Shown in pieces: positions 22,141 to 32,989 of a stretch of 64,000 nt of DNA (positions within the stretch are counted from its first letter, which is position 1; the number at the start of each line of letters is the position of its first letter). This DNA is from Aphidius gifuensis (Eukaryota > Arthropoda > Insecta > Hymenoptera > Braconidae), in NCBI RefSeq assembly GCF_014905175.1, contig NC_057789.1:13258876-13322875 (forward strand), given 5' to 3'. A model generated the notes under the pieces. The model made no database searches. It was not told the DNA's origin and saw only the letters and a list, made by a program, of their open reading frames with translations. The position numbers and the translations under genes were made by a program.

Positions 22141-23099
22141 TTTTTGGCGCTAGCGTAAACTTTTGACTAGCGTAGTCGTACGTCAAGCGGCCTTAGGCCC
22201 AAACTGCCCGAGCAAGCCCAGCTCGACACTCTCTTCTCTCGCTGACGCTCAAGGCAACCAGACTTACCTCAAGTTCATAAAGTAGATCTTGCTTCTATTT
22301 TTTTATTTACTACGTGAGTTTAATAGTCAAATCTTGCTTCTAATTATTATTATTCAATCTTACATTAGAATATTACAATATTAACTTCAAATGATTAATA
22401 ATAATTTTAACTTTATTATTTTTTCAATATTCATTGTCTAAATTGATAATTAATAATTTTATAGTTATATCTAAACCTAGGCCTGCAAAGTCAGCTTGCG
22501 AAGTTAAAATAAAAATAATTGATAAAACGATCATTGAATCACGAGTGTAATTGATAAGTGATAGTTATCAAAGTTTAAGTGAATTGTAATAATTAAATTG
22601 TCCGTATAATAAAAGTAGGCCGCGTAACCGCATGCGCGCGGCCGGGGGGGTGACACTCTTATGGAACCCCCACTCTGGGTACATTTTTTAGCTCAGCCAG
22701 TTTGGTGTTGCCAACCTAGCCACCATTATCGAAAATTGTGGCCGCCATTACTGAAGCGAGGGTAACTCTGTTCTGTTAGACTTTGTTAGATGTCGTTGAT
22801 GGCGTATAATAATCATAATAGTCTCTACCATCAATAACAATTGTTTGATGACACTTAAATATTAAAAGAAAAATTTAAACAATAGCAATATAAAATTGAG
22901 AATTAATTAATAGACAGTTATCTTGAAAGTGTAAATGAAGAAGTAATCTTGTAAATAATTTAATGTATGCAGTGTATATGATAGAAGAATTTGTATATAA
23001 ATTAAGCTGATTGAAGCCTGGACAATTATGAAAAGAGGTTAGTTGACCATGCTTTTTTTATCCCTTTTGATATCATTTTTTTTAAAAGTAAAAAACCAG
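22141..23099. other. Intergenic, partly GC-rich, no gene seen
   Basis: A GC-rich patch near 22615-22660 (CGCATGCGCGCGGCCGGGG) with GGTGACACTC resembles, in inverted form, 39583-39605. No open frame is supported. Confidence 0.35.
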
Positions 23100-23900
23100 G
23101 CAAATTGATATTACGGAGGCTAGGAGCCATGGGCTCAGCCGCAGTCTTGAATTCATCGGCGAAAAAAAAAAAACGCTCATAACTTACGAACTAAGTAACC
23201 AAGAGACTTCGTACTATGCTCAAAAGAAGCGCATTAAAAAAGTCTATCACCCGCGTAATAGGTTTTTTGCTCTATTGATAATAGTTTTTAATCAAAAAAC
23301 TAAAACGTAAATTTTGAAAAAATTTTTTTTCTTACTTAAAAATTTGTCGTGTCTAAACTATACATCAGAGAGTATCACCAAAGGTTTTTTGTTTGTAAAT
23401 CTTCTCTGTTTTATATTTCATTATTTTTAAATTATTATTTATGTAACTTAAAATAGTACATACGTTTTTATGTGAAAATTTTACAAGTTATAAAAACGGC
23501 GCAATGAATAACTCGACGCAGAATCATAGTGGAGACTTCGTATTAGGCCCATATTATGCTCCTCAAAAAACTCTATCGCCCACATAATGGGTTTTTTTCC
23601 CTTATCTATAATAGTTTCTGAGAAAAAAAAAAAAAACTTCAAAATTTAACAAAAAATTCGAATATTCAATTTTTTTGTTCGGAAACCGTTATTGAGAGAA
23701 AAAAAAACCGCAATGCCGTTACTAGATTTTTTTAAGGCGCATATTATGAGCCCAATACGAAATCTCTATCTTGATTATAACAAAAGTTATGGCTCGCCAA
23801 AAAAAATAAAAAAAAAACGGACCAAAAAATGTCATCATAGAGTTGAAATAAAACGTTTATAAGGCTCGAAAAAAAAGTTCAAAAAACTCTATTGTGAGTT
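23100..23900. repeat. Alternating inverted-module repeat, copy 1
   Basis: Begins AGGCTAGGAGCCATGGGCTCAGCCGCAGT. It contains degenerate modules of the type CATAACTT..GAGACTTCGTATTAGGC..CTCTATCGCC in forward orientation (about 23170-23260 and 23510-23590) and in reverse (about 23735-23800), separated by A/T tracts. The same family occurs at 56607-57690. Confidence 0.65.
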
Positions 23901-24185
23901 TTTTTCTATAATTTTTTTTTGTAAATCCAATATTAATTGTAAATTTGTAAACGACCGATTGAAATATTTGTAAAAGTAACAAAAATATAATTGAATCTTT
24001 ATAATTTTTCTTGATCAATCAATTAAACAAATCTAAAACTATGAAAAATAGAGACCCTTTTCTTTCTTGCATATGGATCTATCTTACAGTAAATTTCGTT
24101 TTATTGATTATCTGAATATTCAACTAAAATTCAAATATCTTATGTAGCCATTTATTGATGTTAAATTTTATAGACATTTAAAATT

Positions 24186-24808
24186 ATATCGTATTCAATA
24201 ATTATTATTGTAATTATGGGTAATTATATACTATCAACTTTTCAGATTAGCATTATGGGTAAAAAATGTTGGTGATGAAGACCTACTCAGTTTACCACCT
24301 GCAACATTACATAAAACACGTCGTATTTGCTATTTACATTTTGCTGAAGATGATTTTACAACTGATAAAATAAATAATTTGAAGAGTACTGCACATCCAA
24401 CAATATTTGATGAAACAGTTAAACAATTGTCAGATGAGTCAATAAAACATTTGCAAAATGAACTTGTCTCAAAAATTAAAAGTCAGGGAATTTAAAACAT
24501 AAACAATATACAAATATGTATGTTGAAAAATCAAGACGAAAAACATTGAACGTTAATTATTTAATGTTTATTTCTATTTTAACCTGTAACTATGCAAGTT
24601 GTTTCAAAGCGACACCACCAAACACTACCAGCTGCAATTGATATTACTCTGACAGATAAGATTATATCGTATTCAATAATTATTATTGTAATTATGGGTA
24701 ATTATATACTATCAACTTTTCAGATTAGCATTGTGGGTAAAGAATGTTGGTGATGAAGACCTACTCAGTTTACCACCTGCAACATTACATAAAACACGTC
24801 GAATAACT
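24186..24808. repeat. Direct duplication covering a THAP exon edge
   Basis: About 135 bp (ATTATATCGTATTCAATAAT through AAACACGTCG) at 24186-24323 recur at 24661-24800, including the splice-acceptor tract and the first part of the THAP exon. The second copy stops abruptly. Confidence 0.75.
24246..24495 (+). pseudogene. THAP-domain exon (C-terminal half of the zinc finger)
   Basis: After a TATCAACTTTTCAG acceptor the frame reads a THAP C-terminal half (LWVKNVGDEDLLSLPPATLH, then RRICYLHFAEDDF, then AHPTIF) and ends at a stop (24493-24495). THAP domains are C2CH zinc fingers that bind DNA, as in P-element transposases; here the last C and H are visible (CYLH) while the first two Cys would be in an upstream exon that I cannot find. 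A partial duplicate lies at 24720-24800. It probably belonged to the P-element-like gene whose C-terminus is at 25868 onward, with the middle lost. Confidence 0.65.
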
Positions 24809-25189
24809 CTTGACAGATAAAAACAATTTTTCTTTTGGTTTGTATATTTTTTTGTAATTATCCGGACGTAACTTTTATAATGACTCGTACCAGATTTAAT
24901 TATTACAATGTGTGTAAGATAGAAATATGAAAGATATTAAAAAATTGAAAGATAGACAATTAGCTAAGTAAATTCAATTCGGGAGAGTATTTTTTTATGA
25001 ATCAGATGTTACTAGAAGAAATTTACTAGAAGAAATAATTAACTGCGTAAATTGATTAAACAGGAATTTTTTTTTTTTTTATTCGATCAAATTTTTTAAT
25101 TTATGTGAGAGAAAGAAATAATTTAAGGGTGGTTTTGATTATTTTTTTTAAATTATCAATTTAGGAATAAATTTAATTTAGGATATGAA

Positions 25190-25867
25190 TAAAGCTATGG
25201 GAAAAAATTTTTCTAAGAAAAGAATGTTGCAAAAGAATTTAGTTGAATGGGGGTTTAGTTATTTTTTTTTTTTTAATAATAATTAAGGGATTATTTCCAT
25301 CGATAGGAAAAATTAAAGCTATGGGAAAAAAGGTAGCTAAGGGAAGGATGTTGCCAGGAAATATGATTTCAAGAGGGATTTGTTTTTTTTTTTTGATTAT
25401 TAATCAAGGAGTAAATTAAATTCATAAGAAAAATAAAAGCTATAGAAAAAAAGTAGCTAAGGGAAGGATGTTGCCAGGAAATATAATTTCAGAAGGTGTA
25501 GTTTATTTTTTTTTAAAAATTATTAATTGAGGAATAGATTTATTTATGGGAAAAAATTAAAGCTATAGAAAAAAAGGTAGCTAAGGAAAGGATGTAGCCA
25601 GAAATTATAATTTCAAGAGGGATTTGTTTTTTTTTTTTTAATTATTAATCAAGGAGTAAATTAAATTTATGGGAAAAATAAAAGCTATAGAAAAAAAGTA
25701 GCTAAGGAAAGGATGTTGCCAGGAAATATAATTTCAGAGGGTGTAGTTTATTTTTTTTTAAAATTATTAATCAAGGAGTAAATTAAATTCATGGGAAAAA
25801 TAAAAGCTATAGGAAAAAAGGTAGCTAAGGAAAAGATGTAGCCAGGAAATATCATCTTAAGAGGGAT
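25190..25867. repeat. Tandem array, six units of about 122 bp
   Basis: The motif AAAGCTATrGrAAAAAAGG followed by TAGCTAAGGAAAGGATG and TTGCCAGGAAATATAATTTC recurs at about 25190, 25316, 25436, 25558, 25680 and 25803. Units alternate between endings GAGGGATTTG and AGGGTGTAG. Inverted relatives are at 35341-35470, 36495-36560 and 38932-39350. The array abuts the P-element coding remnant. Confidence 0.85.
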
Positions 25868-27058
25868 TTGTTCACGCTTACTGCTCATGAAACCAGTGAT
25901 GTTGTTCGAGAGCTTGATGAACTGACCGATATCATGAATGGTCCAGCTCGAAATGAAAAGCATCACAAGACCAAAATCAATAGAAAAAATATTACTGCTG
26001 ATTCTCACCATGCAGAAAAAATGTTGAAATGGTCGTATGTGATGCAAAAAGTTGTATTTTTAACACCTAAAAATGGAGTAGAAAAGCCTCCTTGCATCAA
26101 TAATCTGTCGGGAGCATTAAGAACAGTGCCAACTCTCTGGGAAGACTTAAAAAATAATGGGTTTACCTCCTTAATATTAAGGCACCTGAATCAAGACTGC
26201 CTTGAACGATGGTTTTCGAGAATAAGGCAAGCCTGTGGGGCTAATGACCATCCAACAGCCATTGAGTTCCAGCATGCGACTGGTGCTTGTCTTACAACTG
26301 GATTTAGAAAAAATAACATCGAAAAAACAAATTGTGAAATATCCAAACCAAGTATTCTCATCAGTCTGCAGCATCTTTGGAATACAAAAAAAAAAATGGC
26401 ACAAGAAGTGGGAAAAACATCAACATCAAATTTTACAAATGATACAATATCTGAGCCACCACACAATATCTCACCTCCTTGCATAAGGATTCCAGAGTAT
26501 AGCACTCTATACGAAGATGACTACATTTCTTCCATGGAGAAACAACCTTCTTTTTGCAATGAATTGATAAAAAATACATTATTAAAATTGACAACATTCA
26601 AGTGCAATAAATGTGAAGGTTGTTTTCGATTGAAAGAGATGGATGTCCTGATATTGGATAGTATACAGTGTTATACTCGGTTGGTGGAAATGGAAAAATT
26701 TAAGGGTCGGTTTTCACTCAACGCAACTCACAACGTCATGACGCAAAGCAGCCAACTTCTTGACGCAAGGGGTCTACCTTCTGACTTGACGCAGCTGTTT
26801 TGGACGCCATTGTTGTTGTTTTTGTTTATTGCTGTCAGAATACAGAATAATGTTGTTTTAACGTTATTTTTTCTATTTACAACAAATATTTATTATAAAA
26901 ATAAAATAATGAAGGTTCAGAAGACAATTGACCACTATTATACATTATTGAGATTATGTTTTATTAATAAAAAGAGTGAAAATTTAATAATATGGCTTCA
27001 TAACCTATCAATTATAATAGAAGATGAAGCAAAATGTTTATTTATTTATTTTTTTTAA
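25868..27058 (+). pseudogene. P-element/THAP9-like transposase, C-terminal part
   Basis: The frame contains the C-terminal P-element signature LRHLNQDCLERWFSRIRQACG (first part) followed by NDHPTAIEFQHATG, preceded by a helical segment (ELDELTDIMNGPARNEK) also present in the transposase at 53660-55081. A later cysteine group (CNKCEGCF) is typical of the THAP9-like tail. The N-terminal THAP, coiled-coil and catalytic core are absent; the tandem array occupies their place. The reading frame stays open to 27058 but the last 100 residues are AT-rich and probably not part of the original protein. Confidence 0.72.
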
Positions 27059-27615
27059 ATCAGGAATAACATTTATTATTTTAAAAATTGCTTCATCAAC
27101 TGCATTGTTAGGCAGCTCATTCATCATCTGTTCTAGCATTGGGATGAATGGACAAACCTTTGGATTTTTGGAAGCTTCACCAGGTCCATTGAGGTGTTAC
27201 TGTTGTTGTTGTTGTTGTTATTGTTGTTTATTCCTCTGTTTACTAAGCTTGTGACAGCATCCACAAGCTTTTCAACAGAGTCATTTTTTCTTTTTCGACC
27301 TCGACGAAATTGGACAGGTGAAGATTCATCTGCATATTAGAAATAGTTCTGAAAATAGAAAAGCATTGATTAAAATGTGAAAGCTAGGAAAAATCATACT
27401 ATGTAATTGAAGGAGAACATATTCTTACTCATCAAATTCAATTTCTTCATTTAAAAAAGCAAGAGCTTTTTCATGGATCCACAGTTCTGGCTGTGATCCA
27501 CCAGCAGATCCTGTGATTCCTTTTCTGGTGACTTTCAGCTTGTTGAAGTAGTCTTTCATGCTTCTCCACTTCTCTTTGACATCCTGCACATCAAATTCAT
27601 GATCATCAAACCGAT
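27038..27615 (-). pseudogene. MADF-BESS domain protein remnant (transposon-associated or transcription factor)
   Basis: Minus-strand exon 27429-27615 encodes the second half of a MADF (Myb/SANT-like) domain: VKEKWRSMKDYFNKLKV, then QPELWIHEKALAFL. It has an ATATTTTCAG acceptor and a GTAAG donor. The next exon (27329-27038) has a basic linker (FRRGRKRKN), an Asn run from an (AAC)n repeat, and a BESS-like C-terminus (PFIPMLEQMMNELPNNAVDE). The splice phases do not match (phase 2 to phase 1) and a further frameshift lies before the BESS part. MADF proteins bind DNA and are partners of PIF/Harbinger transposases as well as cellular regulators. The 5' exon was not found. Confidence 0.65.
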
Positions 27616-28367
27616 CTGAAAATATATAAATTATGTGGCTCCATATACTTGGTTGGCAGGATTATGAAAAATAAAAAACTGAGATATAGAATCGTTTGGG
27701 AATGATTTGGGAACGTTTGGGAAATGATTCTCATAATTTGGGAATGCTTAGTTTAATTAATAATTAATAATTAAAGAATGGGCTAAAATTCACTAGATGT
27801 ATGCGCACAAGCATATTGCGCATGAAGCATGCATTTACACTGCAATCACTGCTATTCGCCATCTTTAAATTAGCAAACTTGCATTGTGGATACTCTCCTT
27901 AAAAACTAAAGAAATGTCATGACACCATAAGGCCAACTGCCAAGAAAACTATGATATTTTTTTATATAGTATTAATTTTGTTCAATTAAATATCAATTAG
28001 TAAATGATCTCAATTAAGAAATAAGAACAAATTAGCGACTCAAAATGATTTGCTAATTGTAATTGTTTTTTTTATTTGATTTATCCTACATTTTTATGAA
28101 AAGTCGATTATCATTAATTTTACATTTTACATTAATTTATCATAATCTTACATTTCTTATCAATATTTTCTGTTGTGTTAATCTTAACTAGCTCATTTTG
28201 ATAACTTTTATAAAACACTACTCAAATTTATAATTTAGATAAATTTATTCCATCAAGTTTCATCGTTACATATAATCATTGTTTATTATTATCACATAAC
28301 TTGCCAACTGTATTGTAAACTTTTCTAATTTACGTTTGGTGAAAAAAAAAAAGAATAATAAAAAAAA
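27616..28367. other. AT-rich intergenic, nothing recognised
   Basis: No open frame or repeat supported. It could include a first exon or intron of the MADF-BESS remnant. Confidence 0.35.
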
Positions 28368-31011
28368 TTATAGTCGTACATAAATTAGACATTCAACTAA
28401 AATTACTTTTGTTCTTTGGCAGGAAATTATTTTGTCCTGAAGACTGTCACACTGGAGCCAGGTGCCTGTTGGCTTACGACAGCAAGCAACAAAACGTTGT
28501 GGTTCATGATAGTGGATAGCACCAATTAACCTGTTTAAAATACAAGATAAATATATGGTTAAAAAATCAATTCAATAAAATAAAAGTGATTTATTAATGT
28601 ACAATGTGTACCTGTACTGGTGATCTAACTTGAGATCTATTGGAAACTCTGCTAGTTGATGTGTTTTACGTGTCTCAGAATTATTTCGTCTGGTGTCAGT
28701 TTCAATGATGATATGTTTATTTAAAATTGTTGTTTCAGTCAAACGTCCCTTGCAGTTTTTTTGTGAACATTTTAAATTCTTTACAATTGCTTAATAATTA
28801 ATTGACTTTTCCAATTGCTGAAATCCACAATCATTAAACTTTTTGAAATCCAAAGATAACATTGGCAATTTTCTTGTTTCACGACCAATACATCCAACAG
28901 TACTACAATGGTAATTTTTTGTTACACTTTCTTCAGTTGTTTCTTGATCAGTCAGAAATAGTTTAGAAATTACTCCACTAATAGAATCAAATGCATCCAG
29001 TTGAAATGGGCTCAACGAGTTCTTGCCCATGGGTACCAAGTCATAGTAATCATTCAATATCTGGATTCGTAACTCAAGCGTTTCATGTATGATTCCATAT
29101 CGTAACACGTCGGTAATAAATTTTAATGATCTATTTTTTGATGTCTGAATTGCAGTCAAATACTGTTGATAATTTATTGCACCAAAAAGTAAAATTTGGA
29201 TCATTGAATCATGAGGACATGAATTTCGGAGTGATATACCGAGTCCCTCGATTTTTATGATAGAACAAACATTGCCATTCGGTATCAAACAACCCTTTTG
29301 ACTTTGAAGTGTGTCCCATATCGACTGCTTTATTGATTATTTTAATTTCAGGACATGATTTAAAATAATGGCTTGGCTCTTTAATTTTTTTTATTTGTAT
29401 TTCTTCTTTTACCAAGTTATTGTTCATCACTTTCATTTGATCACCTGCATGACATAAAGGTTGAATAGAAGCATCATTTTTTTCAAGTAGACCACTGGAT
29501 TTATTTTCATTAAAACTGGTATTGATGGTTTTAAAAAGTTCTTCATCTTGGTTTTTTGGCGTAATTAATTTTACTTGACCCAGATGACTAGTATCATCAT
29601 CTTCATCAGCATTATTATCCTTGCTAAATTCATCGTAATGATTTTGATTGTTAAAAAATGGCATTTTATTATTTTTGAGACCATACCAAGTCTCTTTTGA
29701 TTGATAATCCGAATCATTTAAATAATATTGATTAAGGCATATTTTTTGTGAATTTGTTGGTGTAAATAATTGTTCACTTGTATCTAACTCGTCAAGAAAT
29801 TCATCTTTGTCAGCAATTTCATGGTTGTAGTGTGATAATTTGTCTGAAAGTCGTGTACTAGAGACGTCAATATATTGAAGAAAAGTTTGGATAAACCGAA
29901 CTGCTGAGCAAGGCAACGGTACACCTTCAAAAACTCTGGTTTTAAACATTGAAAAAAAACCTTCTTGAGATGCTGTCGAAGCGTGTTGTCTTCCATCTGG
30001 GATAGCAGCACCAGTCCAGAAAACAAACTCTTTTCCTTTTCTTTCTAAATCTGGTAAAAAATCTTTAAAGTAAAACTTATTAATCATTTTATCTTCAGTT
30101 TTAGCAGGTTCATCAACACACGAACAACTTTCAGTGATAAGTTTTTTTATCCACTGATGAGTAATGGTGGTTTTACCTTTGTATATCAAATCATTGTCTT
30201 CAACTTCATCTGGTAATTTTTTTCAGAATCTATACAAGAATCGTCAAGCACATATTCTTCTAAAATGTCAATGACATTGCCTCGATCAACCAAACATTGT
30301 TCCAAGTGCTGTCGAGCTTGTTGTACGGTTAGCTCTTTTTTACCTGGTATTTTAATCAGGGTATTATTATTTTTATGTGTCGCGACAACGCATGTTAATT
30401 GAAAAACATCTTTAAATTCATCAACACTTTGGCAATCAATCATCAGGGCCATTAAACGAATAAAAAATGACTTGACGGCTGGAATTTTTAAACTTTGGAT
30501 GCTTTTCCATGTTACCACAGTTTTCATAAAGTGAGCAACATCCAGGCGAATCATTGTATTTGCTGGCCACCGATGCAAGTCTCTTGAACCAATAGCCCAC
30601 AAAAAACAATTATCAATATATTGCTTAAGAGTTTGGTGATTGAAGGTATCACATGCTGACAACATCAGTGCACGACCTTGATCAGTGACAACAGTTTTTG
30701 GTGGTGAAATATTTAATGATGAAAACCATTCTGTGAGCCAAAAAGAAATGAAAACTTCATCGTGTCTTTCTGTTAACAGCTGAAGAACAGGTATCGTTTC
30801 ATTTTCAAAATTAATTGTCACAGTATATAAAAAAATGTGACCAGTTTTGCCGAAACCAAGATAAAATTTTTTTATAATTTTTCCTGTCGCATCGAGACAA
30901 ATTTGTGAATTTTTAACACATCTTAAATATTCTTTAAAAACATAAATTTGTTCTTTTGTACAAAATGAAACTGCAAAATCAGTGATATTAAAAAATCGAA
31001 TGCATCCTCTG
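28368..31011 (-). pseudogene. Transposase fused to a USP-like cysteine peptidase domain, broken
   Basis: Read right to left. The first block (31011-30186) looks like a DDE transposase: LDATGKIIKKFYLGFG, TVVTDQGRALMLSA and MIRLDVAHFMKTVVTWK hold the likely acidic residues. The second (30189-29300) continues it (HASTASQEGFFSMFKTR). After a frameshift near 29295 comes GISLRNSCPHDSMIQIL, which resembles the Cys box of ubiquitin-specific proteases (N-x-C-x3-S). Two CX4C pairs follow (HCSTVGC and KCSQKNC), as in the USP zinc fingers. Then an intron (donor at 28611, acceptor at 28531) joins in frame to a His-box-like segment, LIGAIHYHEPQRFVACC and GTWLQCDSLQDKI, ending at 28368. Breaks: overlap frameshift at 30186, frameshift near 29295, in-frame TAA at 28791, and a MITE truncating the 5' end. 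The superfamily is not certain; similar multi-domain ORFs are common in aphids and other insects. Confidence 0.6.
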
Positions 31012-31174
31012 CAGTCCAATTCACAGGGCAAATTTTTTACAATTTAGGGCTTTTTTTTGCCGCTGATGGCGCTTGTAAATTTTTTTTTATATAGATTTTA
31101 CATACAAAAGCTCTACAAGCGCCGCCAGTGGAGGAAAAAAGCCCTAAATTGTAATGCTCTGTGAATTGGACTGC
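31011..31174. mobile_element. 164-bp hairpin MITE inserted at the 5' end of the transposase
   Basis: Terminal inverted repeats GCAGTCCAATTCACAG.. and ..CTGTGAATTGGACTGC extend through TTTAGGGCTTTTTTTT and GGCGCTTGTA, about 65 bp per arm. A possible CTG duplication flanks the core. The apparent start codon of the transposase block lies inside this MITE, so that start is an artefact of the insertion. A half copy is at 9072-9135. Confidence 0.85.
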
Positions 31175-32021
31175 TGTAAAGAGGATCATTACCCAAAGAT
31201 TAAATGGCTGATATCATATCAATTTTTTGTTTTTTGGGTAAGCCAAGACTTTCTTTTACATGTGACAATAAATGGAGAGCGTTCAAAAGCATGAAAGGAG
31301 AATATGTGAGAGTCTGTAATAGTGTGAGAGATGAGTGGAGAAAAGAGAGGTGGAAAAGCCTCGACTGTTGTAGAGACATGGGTGCATGGTGGGGCGAGAG
31401 AAAAGTAAAAAAGGTGAGTGAGAGTATTAAACCAAATAAATGGACAGACCATTTTAGAAAAGTCACAGAAGGGAAGGGTGAGGTGCACAGTTCAGGTACA
31501 GCCGAGGAAAACATAGTAATTATAGAAAACAGATGCACTTTGGGGATGAATAAAAAAAAAGGGGAGATTATGACATCAAAGGGTAGCATGATGGCAGAGG
31601 ATAATTTAATGAACAGATTAATTAGCTCCCAGGAAATCGAGAACGCGTTAAAAAAAGTAAAGAAATGGAAAGCGGCGGGGTCAGACGGTATCGAGATGGA
31701 ATTTTTAATTGCACTAAGGGGCATAGGTAAGGATATATTGTTAGCGGGATTAAACAAAATATGGACAGAAGGAGAGATTCCGACAGAATGGAGTAACGCG
31801 ATAATTTGCCCAATTTTTAAAGGCGGCGAGATAAACAAAGTCGACAACTACCGAGGAATATCATTATTAAATTCAGGGTATAAACTTTTTACAAATATCA
31901 TAGCTAATAGGTTAGAAACATGGATAGAAGACAATGACAAATTAAGGGAATCTCAGGCGGGTTTTAGAAAAGGTAGAAGGACGATTGAACAGGTATTTGT
32001 GCTGAACTCGATAATAGGACA

Positions 32022-32989
32022 CCCCGAGATGAAAAAATCAAGTATTCGAATAGTATTATTGATATTTTATAGTGTTTGAATTATATCCAGCGATGTTTAT
32101 GAGGTATTGTGAGAATACTTATGAGTATTTTCGATATTTTGGTGGTATTATGAAAGAAGTAAAAGAAGAGCTCGAATATCGGTTCTCGGATACAATTATC
32201 CCTGACAGGTATTTTGAATGTTTGAGTATTTTAAAAGTCTTTGAAAAGTATTCTGAAACTCCAGTTTTTGGACTTACAAAAATTTCAATATCATAGCACC
32301 GTATTATATAATAAACTCCAATTATTTTTAGAGTTAAATAATTTATTTATGAATTAATTAATAATTATTTAATAATTTTTTCTATCTTTTTATTAACATT
32401 TCCAATTTATTCTAGTAATCATGCTGGGGACACCACATCTTTTCCTTACATACATTTGCCAATAGCTATTTAACTATAATTAATTATAGCAAATGTTGAT
32501 TAGGAAAGGATGTAACTAAATTGAGTCGTAATTTAAAATAACGATAGTAAATCTCTTTTTTAATTTTTTAAATAAATTATATTTGTATAGACTTCGTAGC
32601 TTATGTCAACAAAATTTCAAACTTTATTAACTTGTAAAAATGGTCTCGCGGTAGAGTGTAGGTTTAGTAATTAGGAAAACGTAGGATCAAACCCGGGTAG
32701 AAACGAATTTATGTAAACAAATATATATGTAAAACGCACTCTTGTTGGAATTATTTTTTTCAAATAATCAGCAGGTATTTTAACCGGATACAATTGTATT
32801 TTTGAGTATCCCGAGCAAGTATTTTAACCGGATACAATTGTCTTTCAAATACTCGTCAAACATAATTATCCTGCTAAAAATACTTTTCAATCGGTATCCG
32901 AAAAGTACTTTTAATGGCGCTCAGAAACATAATTTCAAGTATCAAACACAATTGTGTTTCGTCAAAATACCTTAATTTTTTCATCGGGG
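32022..32989. mobile_element. 968-bp DNA transposon inserted in the LINE, TSD GACA
   Basis: Ends CCCCGAGATGAAAAAATCAAG and CTTAATTTTTTCATCGGGG form imperfect terminal inverted repeats of about 25 bp. GACA at 32018-32021 and 32990-32993 fits a 4-bp target-site duplication. No transposase is seen inside; a tRNA-like sequence lies at 32641-32702, and direct repeats of TATTTTAACCGGATACAATTG occur at about 32773 and 32819. Confidence 0.75.
32641..32702 (+). other. tRNA-like sequence inside the DNA transposon
   Basis: TGGTCTCGCGGTAGAGTGTAGG resembles a tRNA 5' part with A box (first 20 bases), and GGATCAAACCCGGG resembles a B box. The acceptor stem is not convincing; a SINE head or tRNA pseudogene is likely. 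Confidence 0.4.

Noticed and set aside
31219..31847. 215-codon and 89-codon minus-strand frames
   Set aside because: Antisense to the LINE reverse transcriptase on the plus strand.
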